Shown here in pieces: positions 42,291 to 53,122 of a DNA stretch of 64,000 nucleotides; within the stretch, counting starts at the first letter, position 1, and the number at the start of each line of letters is the position of its first letter. The stretch spans positions 1,302,001 through 1,366,000 of the forward strand of contig NZ_CP008802.1 of assembly GCF_000724605.1 (NCBI RefSeq), in the 5' to 3' direction. Under the pieces are notes generated by a model that ran no database searches, had not been told where the DNA came from, and saw only the letters and a program-made list of their open reading frames with translations. Made by a program: the position numbers and the translations under genes. This DNA comes from Actinotignum schaalii. GTDB lineage: Bacteria; Actinomycetota; Actinomycetes; Actinomycetales; Actinomycetaceae.

Positions 42291-42499
42291 CAAAAAGCAA
42301 CAGAAACTACATTAACTTTCCCAAATCATGCGCTGGTGTTGCTTTCTGTAAGCTCACGTCTCGAGGCGTTGCATCCTGAAGAGAACCCCCGGCGGAAGGT
42401 TGCTTTTTGCGAGAGTGCGTGTCGAGGCGTTGCTTTTTGTGCCCATTCGGGTTGGGATGTTGCTTTCTGTTTGCCACCGCGGCAGGACGTTGCTTTTTG
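42291..42499 (-). repeat. Array C: six CAAAAAGCAAC-type units at 30-bp period, closed by an inverted copy
   Basis: On the minus strand CA[AG]AAAGCAAC-like units begin at 42499, 42469, 42439, 42409, 42378 (diverged, CAGGATGCAAC) and 42348, i.e. steps of 30, 30, 30, 31, 30. The 19-20 nt between units are all different. An inverted exact copy (GTTGCTTTTTG on the minus strand) lies at 42291-42301. The 30-bp step keeps a minus-strand frame open in which QKAT recurs every ten residues, but I see no convincing gene. Confidence 0.75.
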
Positions 42500-42542
42500 T
42501 GATTGACAGCGGTGACACTGACCGCTCTCAATCACGCCGGCT

Positions 42543-42634
42543 CGCAAAGTGGTACTGGAGCTACAGCCAAGACCCGATTTTCTGTCGTGGAGTACCACTT
42601 TGTCAGGCCCACTGTTCTCCAGTACCACTTTGCG
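42543..42634 (-). repeat. Array B: 18-bp perfect inverted repeat with an internal third copy at 30-bp step
   Basis: CGCAAAGTGGTACTGGAG (42543-42560 on plus) is repeated as its exact complement at 42617-42634. A further partial copy (AGTACCACTTTG, 42591-42602) is 30 bp from the outer one. On the minus strand the two AAAGTGG units begin at 42631 and 42601, an exact 30-bp step. Confidence 0.75.
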
Positions 42635-42692
42635 GCCTTGAACCTTGAGAATGATCAACTCCGCCTCTCCCGCGCCGGCCGGTGCGGGTATG

Positions 42693-42780
42693 TTTTTCCG
42701 AGATGTACTTCGCATGTACAACATCTGCACTACAGCTCTGACAACATATACCACCCCTGCGGAGACGCGTGTGACCATTG
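42693..42780 (-). repeat. Leader-like 88-bp repeat, copy 1
   Basis: On the minus strand this aligns without gaps to 52033-52120 (plus), about 70 of 88 positions identical by hand count; the last 58 are more alike. It includes a stem of GTAC arms with loop GCGAA and ends GGAAAAA. A GC hairpin of different sequence follows in each copy. In one frame both encode a CCxSCSAxVVHAKYISEK peptide. Arrays B and C follow downstream of this copy. Confidence 0.75.
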
Positions 42781-42835
42781 GGGATCGTGTGACTTGTGGG
42801 ATTTCCACGATCAGCTCCCACGCCGGCCCGGAAAA

Positions 42836-42892
42836 CGTAGTGCAAATTGGCGCACGGTTTTGGCGGTTTTTCTGTCACCAAGTTGCACTACG
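42836..42892. repeat. Element A: near-perfect inverted repeat
   Basis: CGTAGTGCAA (42836-42845) and TTGCACTACG (42883-42892); extended to 15-bp arms with one mismatch. The interior contains GACAGAAAAACCGCC-type sequence (minus strand) resembling the interior of the array at 52161-52246. Confidence 0.65.
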
Positions 42893-42955
42893 AGGCCGGC
42901 ACAGTCCAGGATTTACACTTGACGACCCTTGCGGTCCGGGAAATTGTCCTATGTT

Positions 42956-43011
42956 CCCTCGGCGCGGCGATCCACATCCTCGACTCGGCACTCCAGGCCC
43001 TCGGCGCGGCG
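42956..43011 (+). repeat. Degenerate 42-bp tandem duplication
   Basis: CCCTCGGCGCGGCG occurs at 42956-42969 and 42998-43011; the sequence between and after is similar (CCTCGACTCGG, CCTCAACTCGG). It lies between the repeat island and the SCP-like gene's stop. Confidence 0.6.
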
Positions 43012-43036
43012 CTCCCCGTCCTCAACTCGGTACGGC

Positions 43037-43411
43037 TCAGTGCTCCGCACCGGCCACATGCACCAGGGGGAGAAACTCGGAGAGGTTCGCGCGGGTTCCG
43101 GAGGCGTCCACCCGCCCGGAAGCCACGGCATCATCCCAGTTCAGAGTCCCCACGCACAATCCCAGGAACGTGCTCGCATCGCATTCGACCACATTCGGCG
43201 GGGTGCCGCGCCGGTGGCGCACCCCGGCAACCGCCTGCACCGCGCCAACATACGGAACCCGGATCTCCACCGCGTGCCCGGGATGCCGAGCAGCCATTTC
43301 CTCGAGCAGAAACCGCACCGCCGTGCGCGACTGACTCGCGCTGAGCTCCTCACCTGCGCGAAAGCGGGCGAGGAGCGGCAGCGCATCCGCACTATCGATT
43401 TTTCGTGTCAC
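43037..43411 (-). CDS. Sterol carrier-like protein (SCP_3-type)
   Basis: A 124-aa protein resembling the bacterial SCP orthologue family found in actinobacteria. Hallmarks: SASQSRTAVRFLLEEMAARHPGHAVEIRVP and the pairing RRGTPPNVVECDASTFLGL, then W-D-D in a short helix (GTLNWDDAVASGRV) and NLSEFLPL near the end. The role is unproved; homologues often lie near purine biosynthesis genes, as here (purC, purA nearby). gdhA lies 210 bp upstream on the same strand. Confidence 0.75.
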   Translation of the reverse strand: MTRKIDSADALPLLARFRAGEELSASQSRTAVRFLLEEMAARHPGHAVEIRVPYVGAVQAVAGVRHRRGTPPNVVECDASTFLGLCVGTLNWDDAVASGRVDASGTRANLSEFLPLVHVAGAEH

Positions 43412-43621
43412 GGATCCACTCTACGACGCCTTGGATGACAACGGCACCTAAGGTACGACGGCGCCACCGCGAGCGCGCCCGCCCGGCGAAGTAGGCACAT
43501 CCGGCGCGCGGTACAAATACGCAGCTGCTCGGGAGCAGCGCGGGGTCAGAAGCTGGGCGGGAGCGGCGCGGCGCCGGGAAGAGACCGCGAGCGCGCCCGC
43601 GCCGCCGGGCGCACGCCGCCC

Positions 43622-45043
<1,422 letters not shown>

Positions 45044-45186
45044 TCACATTGAGGTGCGGTACGCGCGGGGTTCGTGCAGAACGACGACGGCGCCACCGGG
45101 CGCGCGCCACCCCGGCGCGTAAAGTGAGTGCGGCGCGCGAAGCGGTCGCGACGCGCGCCCATCGCTGTGCCGCTGAGCCGCCGCGC

Positions 45187-46137
45187 TTAGTGCCCGGGCC
45201 AGCGCTCCCCGGTGAGCATTTCACATACGCGCAGGTAGCGGTCACGAATATCGGCCACCACGGCGGCGGGGAGGGCCGGCGGCTGGGTGCCTTGCTCCGC
45301 ATTCCACCCGGATTGGGCGGACATGAGCCAGACCTGGGCGGCGTCTTTATCGAAGGGGCGCAGCGCTTCCGGGGTGGGTGGCACCTCCCCGGATTTCACC
45401 GCGCGGTAGTCGGTGGAGAGCCAGTAGTGGGCGGTATCCGGGGTGAAGGCTTCGTCGGCCAGGATGAGGCGGCTGGAGCCGGCATCCATATCCGTGCCGA
45501 ATTCCAGTTTGGCATCCGCGAGCACCAGCCCGCGGGCCAGCGCGATGGCGTGGGCGTGCCGGTAGAGGTTGAGGGCCAGCACGCGCACCCGTTCCGCGGT
45601 GCTCTCCCCCACCCGCCGCATGAATTCATCCCACGGGATGGGGATATCCGGGCAGCCGGGCCGGCGCTTTTCCGCGATTCCGACCCACGGTAGTTCCAGC
45701 TTGGCGCCGAGCTCAATGGCGCCGTCGTACCGCATGGCATCGAGGGTGCCGAGGGTTTCGAGGGAGCGGACCGCGCCGGCGGTCAGATAACCGCGCACCA
45801 GCACCTCGTATGGGAGCATGCGCAGGGCTCGCACCAGGATGCCGCGCGCGGCGATATCCCGCGGGACGCCGCCGGGCAGGTAGTGACTTTCCGCGATATC
45901 CCCGGTGCGGTCGAACCACCAGCGGGCGATCCGGGTGAGGATTTCGCCTTTGTCCGGAATGAATGTGGGAACAACGTGGTCGAATGCCGCGATGCGATCC
46001 GAAGCCACGATGAGATAGGTATCCATCCCGGCCATCGCGCCCCCCGGCACGGGCCGGTACAAATCGTGCACCTTCCCGGAATAGGTGCGTTGCCATCCCC
46101 GAATGGGGACAAGGCTACCTGTGGTGTATGTACACAT
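45187..46137 (-). CDS. purC: Phosphoribosylaminoimidazole-succinocarboxamide synthase (SAICAR synthetase)
   Basis: A 316-aa enzyme of the purine pathway joining CAIR and aspartate. Seen motifs: YSGKVHDLYRPVPG near residue 18, LIVASDRIAAFDHVVPTFIPDKG, VRALRMLPYEVLVRGYLTAGA, LADAKLEFGTD and the LSTDYRAVK end. It aligns with longer (about 300 aa) PurC proteins. The start is less sure: GCGGGA precedes ATG 46137 closely. It lies 215 bp after gdhA's start and 404 bp before purA's stop on the same strand. Confidence 0.95.
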   Translation of the reverse strand: MCTYTTGSLVPIRGWQRTYSGKVHDLYRPVPGGAMAGMDTYLIVASDRIAAFDHVVPTFIPDKGEILTRIARWWFDRTGDIAESHYLPGGVPRDIAARGILVRALRMLPYEVLVRGYLTAGAVRSLETLGTLDAMRYDGAIELGAKLELPWVGIAEKRRPGCPDIPIPWDEFMRRVGESTAERVRVLALNLYRHAHAIALARGLVLADAKLEFGTDMDAGSSRLILADEAFTPDTAHYWLSTDYRAVKSGEVPPTPEALRPFDKDAAQVWLMSAQSGWNAEQGTQPPALPAAVVADIRDRYLRVCEMLTGERWPGH

Positions 46138-46541
46138 TCCCGCCCCTCAATCTCTTCACGCGGGAGGCTCCTTCGCGTTCCCGCTCCGGTGCTGCGCGAG
46201 GGGCCACCGCCGGTTCCGTACCGCGCACCGCGGCGCTGTTCGCAACCGCGCCCGCGGGCTCACAACGAACTCACGGCCCGGAGGTGACCCTCCCCACACA
46301 ACCTTCTTTTCCTTATAGTAAAGGAATTCTTAGCCCCTGTCCTGGGAGCTAAGTCACGCACCATACATTAGCGCAGGTCAAACGGGGTAAAGTACGACGG
46401 CGCAGCTGCCCGCCGGGCAGCTGGCGGCGCGGCCGCGCGGGCGCTTTCGCGGGCACGGAACGCTCGCGAGCCGCCACGCCGGGGCCTGCGCCGCGCGATG
46501 CCGCGCAGGCGCGCCCGCGCCCGGCCGCCGCGCCGCTCGAC
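46138..46541 (-). other. Intergenic region between purA and purC
   Basis: 404 bp, no coding frame. It contains a small inverted repeat TTCCTT-ATAGTA-AAGGAA (46309-46326), which may be a weak terminator of purA or part of the purC promoter, and the GTACGACGGCGC variant of the recurrent 12-mer (46392-46403, 138 nt after the purA stop). The rest is very GC-rich. Confidence 0.4.
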
Positions 46542-48050
<1,509 letters not shown>

Positions 48051-48110
48051 TCAGAAAGTTTCTCAGCTAAGGTAGAGGAGGCACGTGCCCGAATACTTTC
48101 GAGGAGCAAA

Positions 48111-50474
48111 ATGTCTGAACTGACTCAACCACTCGGGGCTTTTACCCGTTCGGTATCCGGTGTTTCGACCTCCGGATCCTCCCTGCGCGATTACTGGGAG
48201 GGGCTGTCCGAGCTCACCATGAGCCGGCTGGCCGATAACTGGGAAGCTACCACTAAAAAATACCGGGAGGGTCAGCGCGCCAGCTACTTCTCCGCGGAAT
48301 TCCTCATGGGGCGCGCACTCCTGAATAATCTCGTCAACCTTGGCCTGGTGGAAGATGCCCGCACGGCCCTGGAAGATTACGGCCTCAACCTCACCGATGT
48401 GCTCGATGAAGAACCCGATGCCGCGCTCGGTAACGGTGGGCTGGGGCGCTTGGCCGCCTGTTTCATGGATTCGTGCGCTACCCTGAATTTCCCCGTGGTC
48501 GGCTACGGGATCCTCTACCGCTATGGCCTGTTCAAGCAGAGCTTCGTGGATGGCTTCCAGAAGGAAGAACCCGATCCGTGGATGGAAAACGGTTCGCCTT
48601 TCGTGGTGCGCCGGGATAGTGAATCTAAGCACGTGAAATTCGCGGATATGGATGTGCGCGCGGTTCCTTATGATATGCCGATCACCGGCTACGGCACCGC
48701 GAATGTCAATACCCTGCGCCTGTGGAAGGCGGAGCCCCTCGAAGAATTCGATTACGATGCCTTCAATTCTCAGCGTTTCACCGATGCGATTGTGGAACGC
48801 GAGCGCGTGAATGACCTGTGCCGGGTGCTCTACCCGAACGACACCACCTACGAAGGCAAGGTGCTGCGGGTGCGCCAGCAGTACTTCTTCTGCTCGGCTT
48901 CCCTCCAGTGCCTCATTGCCGAACATAAGGAAGCGCACGGGGATATTCGTTCCTTCGGGGAATACAACTCGATTCAGCTCAACGACACCCACCCGGTGCT
49001 CGCCATTCCGGAGCTCATGCGCCTGCTCATGGATGAGGAAGGCCTGGGCTGGGAGGATGCCTGGAAGATCGTGTCCCAGACCTTCGCCTACACCAACCAC
49101 ACGGTGCTGGCCGAGGCACTGGAAACCTGGGAAACGTCGATTTTCACCAAGCTTTTCCCGCGTATTTATGACATTGTGGCGGAAATGGATCGGCGTTTCC
49201 GCGCGGAGCTGGCGGAGGCCGGTTTCCACCCGGGCAAGATTGAGTACATGGCGCCGCTGTCCGGCGGGCTGGTTCATATGGCGTGGATCGCCTGCTATGC
49301 CTCCTTCTCCATTAACGGGGTGGCCGCGATTCACAGTGAGATCCTCAAGCGCGATACCCTCCACGACTGGTACGACATCTGGCCCGAGCGTTTCAACAAC
49401 AAGACGAATGGCGTGACGCCGCGCCGCTGGTTGCATAATTGCAATCCGCGCCTGGCCGCGCTGCTGACCGAAGTGCTCGGGGATGATTCCTGGGTGACGG
49501 ATCTGGATAAGCTGGCCACCATTGAGGAACGCGGGAATGCTGATATTTACCGGCGCCTCATGGAGATCAAGGCGAAAAATAAGCGTGATTTCGCGCGCTG
49601 GATTAAGCGCCGCGACGGCATCGACATTCCTACCGATGCTATTTATGACACGATTATTAAGCGCCTGCACGAATACAAGCGCCAGCTCATGAACGCGCTG
49701 TATATCCTCGATCTGTACTTCCGGATTAAGGACAATCCCAGCATGGAGGTCCCGCCGCGGGTCTTCATTTTCGGGGCGAAGGCTGCGCCGGGCTACAAGC
49801 GCGCCAAGGCGATTATCAAGTTCATTAACGAAGTGGCGAAGCTGGTGAATAATGATGCGGATACCCGCGGCAAGATCACCGTGCTCTTCGTGGAGAACTA
49901 CAATGTGTCGCCGGCCGAGCATATTATTCCGGCCACCGATATTTCCGAGCAGATTTCCCTGGCCGGGAAGGAAGCTTCGGGTACCGGCAATATGAAGTTC
50001 ATGATGAACGGCGCGCTGACGCTGGGCACCATGGACGGCGCCACCGTGGAAATCGTGGATGCCGTGGGCGAAGAAAATGCCTATATTTTCGGGGCGCGCG
50101 AAGAAGAGCTGCCGGAATTGCGGGCGCGCTACAACCCGCGCGAACAGTACGAGACCGTGCCCGGGCTCAAGCGGGTGCTCGACGCCCTGGTGGACGGCAC
50201 CGTGAGCGACGGCGGGACCGGCGAATTCCACGATCTCCTCGGGTCCTTGCTGGACGGGTCCTCGTGGGAGACCCCGGACGTGTACTACGTGCTCGGCGAT
50301 TTCGCTGATTACCGGGCCACCCGCGACCGCATGGCCGCGGATTACGCCAACCAGGAAGAGTGGGGCCGCAAGGCGTGGATCAATATCTGCCGCTCGGGCC
50401 GATTCTCATCCGACCGCACCATCGCGGATTACGGCCGCGATATCTGGGGCGTGAAGGCAACGCCGATTAAGTAG
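48111..50474 (+). CDS. glgP: Glycogen/maltodextrin phosphorylase
   Basis: A 787-aa GT35 enzyme that releases glucose 1-phosphate from alpha-1,4-glucans. The N-terminal start LRDYWEGLSELTMSRLADNW, the LGNGGLGRLAACFMDS glycine loop, GVTPRRWLHNCN and the PLP-binding segment EASGTGNMKFMMNGALT (Lys about 629) are intact. Size is near MalP/GlgP. AGGAG lies 5-9 nt before ATG 48111. It is divergent from purA and ends in a strong terminator. With the alpha-glucoside locus 4 kb downstream it serves glucan catabolism. Confidence 0.97.
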   Translation: MSELTQPLGAFTRSVSGVSTSGSSLRDYWEGLSELTMSRLADNWEATTKKYREGQRASYFSAEFLMGRALLNNLVNLGLVEDARTALEDYGLNLTDVLDEEPDAALGNGGLGRLAACFMDSCATLNFPVVGYGILYRYGLFKQSFVDGFQKEEPDPWMENGSPFVVRRDSESKHVKFADMDVRAVPYDMPITGYGTANVNTLRLWKAEPLEEFDYDAFNSQRFTDAIVERERVNDLCRVLYPNDTTYEGKVLRVRQQYFFCSASLQCLIAEHKEAHGDIRSFGEYNSIQLNDTHPVLAIPELMRLLMDEEGLGWEDAWKIVSQTFAYTNHTVLAEALETWETSIFTKLFPRIYDIVAEMDRRFRAELAEAGFHPGKIEYMAPLSGGLVHMAWIACYASFSINGVAAIHSEILKRDTLHDWYDIWPERFNNKTNGVTPRRWLHNCNPRLAALLTEVLGDDSWVTDLDKLATIEERGNADIYRRLMEIKAKNKRDFARWIKRRDGIDIPTDAIYDTIIKRLHEYKRQLMNALYILDLYFRIKDNPSMEVPPRVFIFGAKAAPGYKRAKAIIKFINEVAKLVNNDADTRGKITVLFVENYNVSPAEHIIPATDISEQISLAGKEASGTGNMKFMMNGALTLGTMDGATVEIVDAVGEENAYIFGAREEELPELRARYNPREQYETVPGLKRVLDALVDGTVSDGGTGEFHDLLGSLLDGSSWETPDVYYVLGDFADYRATRDRMAADYANQEEWGRKAWINICRSGRFSSDRTIADYGRDIWGVKATPIK

Positions 50475-50485
50475 CTGCGGTTACC

Positions 50486-50565
50486 CAAACTAAGCGGGCG
50501 GCTGCGCGACGCTACTCGAACCGCGGGGGGCTACACGTAAAGCGCACGCAAACTAAGCGGGCGGC
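50486..50565 (+). repeat. 17-bp direct repeat in the glgP 3' region
   Basis: CAAACTAAGCGGGCGGC at 50486-50502 and 50549-50565, 63 bp apart. The second copy provides the left arm of the terminator below; the first lacks the right arm, so a terminator may have been duplicated. Confidence 0.65.
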
Positions 50566-50598
50566 GGGTGTGTGATTCTGGCACATCCCGCCGCCCGC
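50557..50598 (+). terminator. Rho-independent terminator of glgP
   Basis: GCGGGCGGCGGG (50557-50568) pairs perfectly with CCCGCCGCCCGC (50587-50598), followed by ATTTGTTTTG. Confidence 0.85.
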
Positions 50599-50736
50599 AT
50601 TTGTTTTGTTTCGCGGCCCGGCCTGCCCGCCGCGAACGTTCATGCGCCGTCGTCCTCTCATTTTTAAGAACGACGACGCCGCACCTGTCAGCCAGCCGGG
50701 AGCCGGATAGAGACCGTGACCCGCGCGGCGAGCTGG

Positions 50737-51882
50737 TCACGCCGCGGTCGGTGTGGCAGTTTCGCTTTCTGAGCCGGCGTTCCGGGTGAAGAAGAGCAGT
50801 ACCGCAATGAGTGCGTACACCGCGGCGGACAGCATAATCGCTTTATCCAAGCCGCAGGCCAGCCCGATAGCCGCAACTGCCGGGGCGAATAATGCCGTGA
50901 CGATGGAATCGGCCAGCGAGATCACCGACAGGGCACTTGCTCGCACGCTATCGGAGATCCGGGTGTGGTAACGCCCGGAGACCTGGATGATCAAGATTGT
51001 TTGCATGGCCACGTGGAGGGCGAACGTTATCCACACGAAGAACTGCTGCTGGGCGAGCGCGAAGAGTGCCGCGGCCAGAATATTGGCGACCGCCACCGCC
51101 CAGGCCCACCGCGAAGGAATATTGAGTTTCTCCTGGAGGGTGGCCGCGCCCAAACCGCCCAGGCACATGGCAGCGTAACCAGCTGCCACCAGCCAGAGTG
51201 AGGCCTGGCCGAACTTGATTTGCCAGAGCATGAAAGGCCCGAGCGCTGCTGAATTGACGAGGATTAAGGCGAGTGCCTGGTGTGACCACACCGCGGTTTT
51301 CAGATTTGCGCCGAGTTCCCGCCAGGTATATTCGGCAGCTTCCTGCGAATCAGGAACTGTCCACGACACCATCGCCGCACCAACGAGCGCCGCGATGCCA
51401 AGCAGCCAGATCGCCGGCGGCCAGATCGCGTAAACCGCCACTCCGGCCAAGCCGCCCAAAAGGGAGGTACCCGAGCGCACGAACTGCATAACCGTCAATG
51501 TCTTGCTTGATTTTTCGGCGGTCGAGGTATCGACCTGGTTCATAACCAGCGCCTCAAGAGTGCCACTCATAGCGGCACTGGCGATTCCTGCAAGGAACTG
51601 ACCGGTCAATAGGACGCCGTCGTTCACCGCCCAGAAAAATGCCGCGAAAGCGACGATCCGCACCACGATGCCCGCGAGAAGAACCGCGCGCTGCGAGTAG
51701 CGGTCAAAGAGTACGGAGAACGGAAGTTCCGCCAGAGAAACGGTGACATTGAAAACCGACACCATGACACCGAGGAAAACCAGGTCTCGCCCGAGGAACT
51801 GCGTGAAGTACAGGTTATCGACCGCACTGAAGCAGGCAACCGCCAGGGTACAGAGACCTAAAAGGGCTAAAGCTTTACGCAT
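50737..51882 (-). CDS. MFS transporter
   Basis: A 381-aa, twelve-helix membrane protein. The first helix MRKALALLGLCTLAVACFSAV leads into LGVMVSVFNVTVSLAELPFSVLFDRYSQRAVLL, which carries the loop 2-3 motif A-like DRYSQR of the major facilitator superfamily. I cannot tell the substrate. I start at ATG 51882; an ATG at 51897 (MYPYEMRK) is equally possible because no clear ribosome-binding site supports either. Codon use is less G/C-biased than in neighbours. It is next to a repeat island on its 5' side and convergent to glgP. Confidence 0.8.
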   Translation of the reverse strand: MRKALALLGLCTLAVACFSAVDNLYFTQFLGRDLVFLGVMVSVFNVTVSLAELPFSVLFDRYSQRAVLLAGIVVRIVAFAAFFWAVNDGVLLTGQFLAGIASAAMSGTLEALVMNQVDTSTAEKSSKTLTVMQFVRSGTSLLGGLAGVAVYAIWPPAIWLLGIAALVGAAMVSWTVPDSQEAAEYTWRELGANLKTAVWSHQALALILVNSAALGPFMLWQIKFGQASLWLVAAGYAAMCLGGLGAATLQEKLNIPSRWAWAVAVANILAAALFALAQQQFFVWITFALHVAMQTILIIQVSGRYHTRISDSVRASALSVISLADSIVTALFAPAVAAIGLACGLDKAIMLSAAVYALIAVLLFFTRNAGSESETATPTAA

Positions 51883-51933
51883 TTCATAAGGGTACATCCT
51901 CAATTTCGAAATTCCGAGAGTTGCATAAGGGCC

Positions 51934-51954
51934 AGGGGTCCGAACCCCTTTCTT
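51934..51954 (+). terminator. Stem-loop with T-rich tail upstream of the MFS gene
   Basis: AGGGGT-CCGA-ACCCCT followed by TTCTT. It reads as a terminator on the plus strand, where no gene precedes it, so it may close a short unannotated RNA or be part of the MFS leader on the minus strand. Confidence 0.45.
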
Positions 51955-52032
51955 AACGTAGCTGCCGTTGCGCTTTGATTTCGAGAAGCCATGGCAATCG
52001 GCCCGTGAGAATCTCACTGACCTCACTAACCT

Positions 52033-52120
52033 CAATAGTCACACAAGCACCTGGGGAGGGGGCATGTGTTGCCCGAGCTGTAGTGCATATGTCGTACACG
52101 CGAAGTACATCTCGGAAAAA
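52033..52120 (+). repeat. Leader-like 88-bp repeat, copy 2
   Basis: Plus-strand partner of 42693-42780 (minus). Core shared: GAGCTGTAGTGCA, ATGT, GTAC hairpin arms and GAAGTACATCTCGGAAAAA. A GC hairpin (CCGCC...GGCGG) follows at 52127-52144, different in sequence from that after copy 1. Confidence 0.75.
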
Positions 52121-52160
52121 GCACCCCGCCTTCGGTCCGGGGCGGTGAACCGGCGGGAGC

Positions 52161-52246
52161 CAAAGTGCGCATTTCGAACCGTCACCCCCGTCAAGTGCGC
52201 GTTAGAGACACGAAATCGCCCCAAAACGGTGCTCTTATGCACACTT
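52161..52246 (+). repeat. Array D: AAGTGCGC units at 30-bp step, closed by an inverted copy
   Basis: AAGTGCGC at 52163-52170 and 52193-52200 (30-bp step), a diverged unit near 52223 (AAAACGGTGC), and an inverted near-copy GCACACTT at 52239-52246. Same build as array B: leader, hairpin, units, inverted end. The 51883-52296 gap contains no other gene. Confidence 0.65.
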
Positions 52247-52296
52247 CATTTTCGGGGCCGTCGGGCTAACCCGCTGGCAGCTGCCGGCGCTGCGGG

Positions 52297-53019
52297 CTAG
52301 CCTTCAGCTTCGGCGAGGAGGGCATCGAGGACCGGGCGTTGCAGCCAGGCCGTGAGGTAGAGCGGGACGCTCAGGCCGACCAGCGCCAATGCCCAGAAGA
52401 TGGCCAAGCGCGATACCGGCGCATAAAGCCAGGCCAGCGGGAGCGCCACCACGGCCGCCACGCACGCGGCCGTGCGTAGCGGCCGGGTGATGGCGAGGAG
52501 CACCGAGTTACCTAGGTGTTCCAGGAAGGCGTTGGAGAAGAATGCCTGGAGCGTCACCAGCCAGACCAGCACTGCCAGCACAAGGAGGAGGGCCACGATA
52601 ATGAGGCCGGAGAGGATACCGGCCAGCCGCGGATCCGGGGCGATTGCGGGGTCAGTAGTGAGCGCCGCGGCGGAGTCAACGGCGGGGAGACCGGCGAGGG
52701 CAGAATCGGCCGCGGGGGCGGCGAGGCCGGATACCCAGCGGTTTTCCCACCAGGCCAGACCGAGGAGCCCGAGAGTGGGCAGCCACCAGGCCAGCGAGGG
52801 CAGCAGAGCAGCGCGGAAATGCTGCCACCACAGGCGCCAGGGCCGAGGCGCCTCGCCGCGCAGCAGCTGGGCGCTCACCCGCGCCGACGCCACCAAACTG
52901 GCTCCCCCGCTCACCACCGGGAGCAGCCCGAGCAGCGTCATAATATTGAGCTCCACCAGGATGACGGCGTCGGAAAGTCCGCGCTGGAAAGGTGAGTCAG
53001 GATCGAAAATCCGGCGCAT
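52297..53019 (-). CDS. YesL-like membrane protein (DUF624)
   Basis: A 240-aa protein with five to six hydrophobic segments. The N-terminal helix pair and SDAVILVELNIMTLLGLLPVVSGGASL, followed by RPWRLWWQHFRAALLPSLAWW, match DUF624/YesL proteins, which accompany sugar ABC transporters and glycosidases. It is the last gene of the minus-strand alpha-glucoside locus, 103 bp after the second permease. Function unknown; linkage suggests a role in uptake or control of the locus. Confidence 0.75.
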   Translation of the reverse strand: MRRIFDPDSPFQRGLSDAVILVELNIMTLLGLLPVVSGGASLVASARVSAQLLRGEAPRPWRLWWQHFRAALLPSLAWWLPTLGLLGLAWWENRWVSGLAAPAADSALAGLPAVDSAAALTTDPAIAPDPRLAGILSGLIIVALLLVLAVLVWLVTLQAFFSNAFLEHLGNSVLLAITRPLRTAACVAAVVALPLAWLYAPVSRLAIFWALALVGLSVPLYLTAWLQRPVLDALLAEAEG

Positions 53020-53122
53020 ACATCTCCTTCAATTGGTGGCGCGGGCCCAAGCCCCACGTGGCTGAGCTACGGCGCCGCGCGCCCGGTTTCGGGTGCGCGG
53101 CGCCGCGTCGTCGTCGTGCTTC

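Noticed and set aside
42291-42499. CRISPR array
   Set aside because: The shared unit is only about 11 bp with 19-20-nt spacers, one step is 31, and an inverted copy closes it. There are no cas genes in the window.
42291-42808. Minus-strand open frames in the 42-kb repeat island with QKAT or KKQ repeats every ten residues
   Set aside because: A 30-bp period leaves several frames open automatically. There is no ribosome-binding site, start or family resemblance, and two overlapping frames look equally good, so I treat the repeats as DNA-level structure.
42543-42892. Integron attC sites
   Set aside because: Inverted repeats with variable arms recall attC, but the RYYYAAC/GTTRRRY core sites are not met and no integrase or cassettes are visible.
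46309-46326. PurR-type operator between purA and purC
   Set aside because: The 6-bp arms are short and the sequence does not match a PurR box I know; a weak terminator is as likely.
53105-53114. Further copy of the recurrent motif between the YesL-like and MalG-type genes
   Set aside because: Only a 10-mer inside a CGT repeat and in the opposite sense to the other gap copies, so I count it as an exception and not as support.
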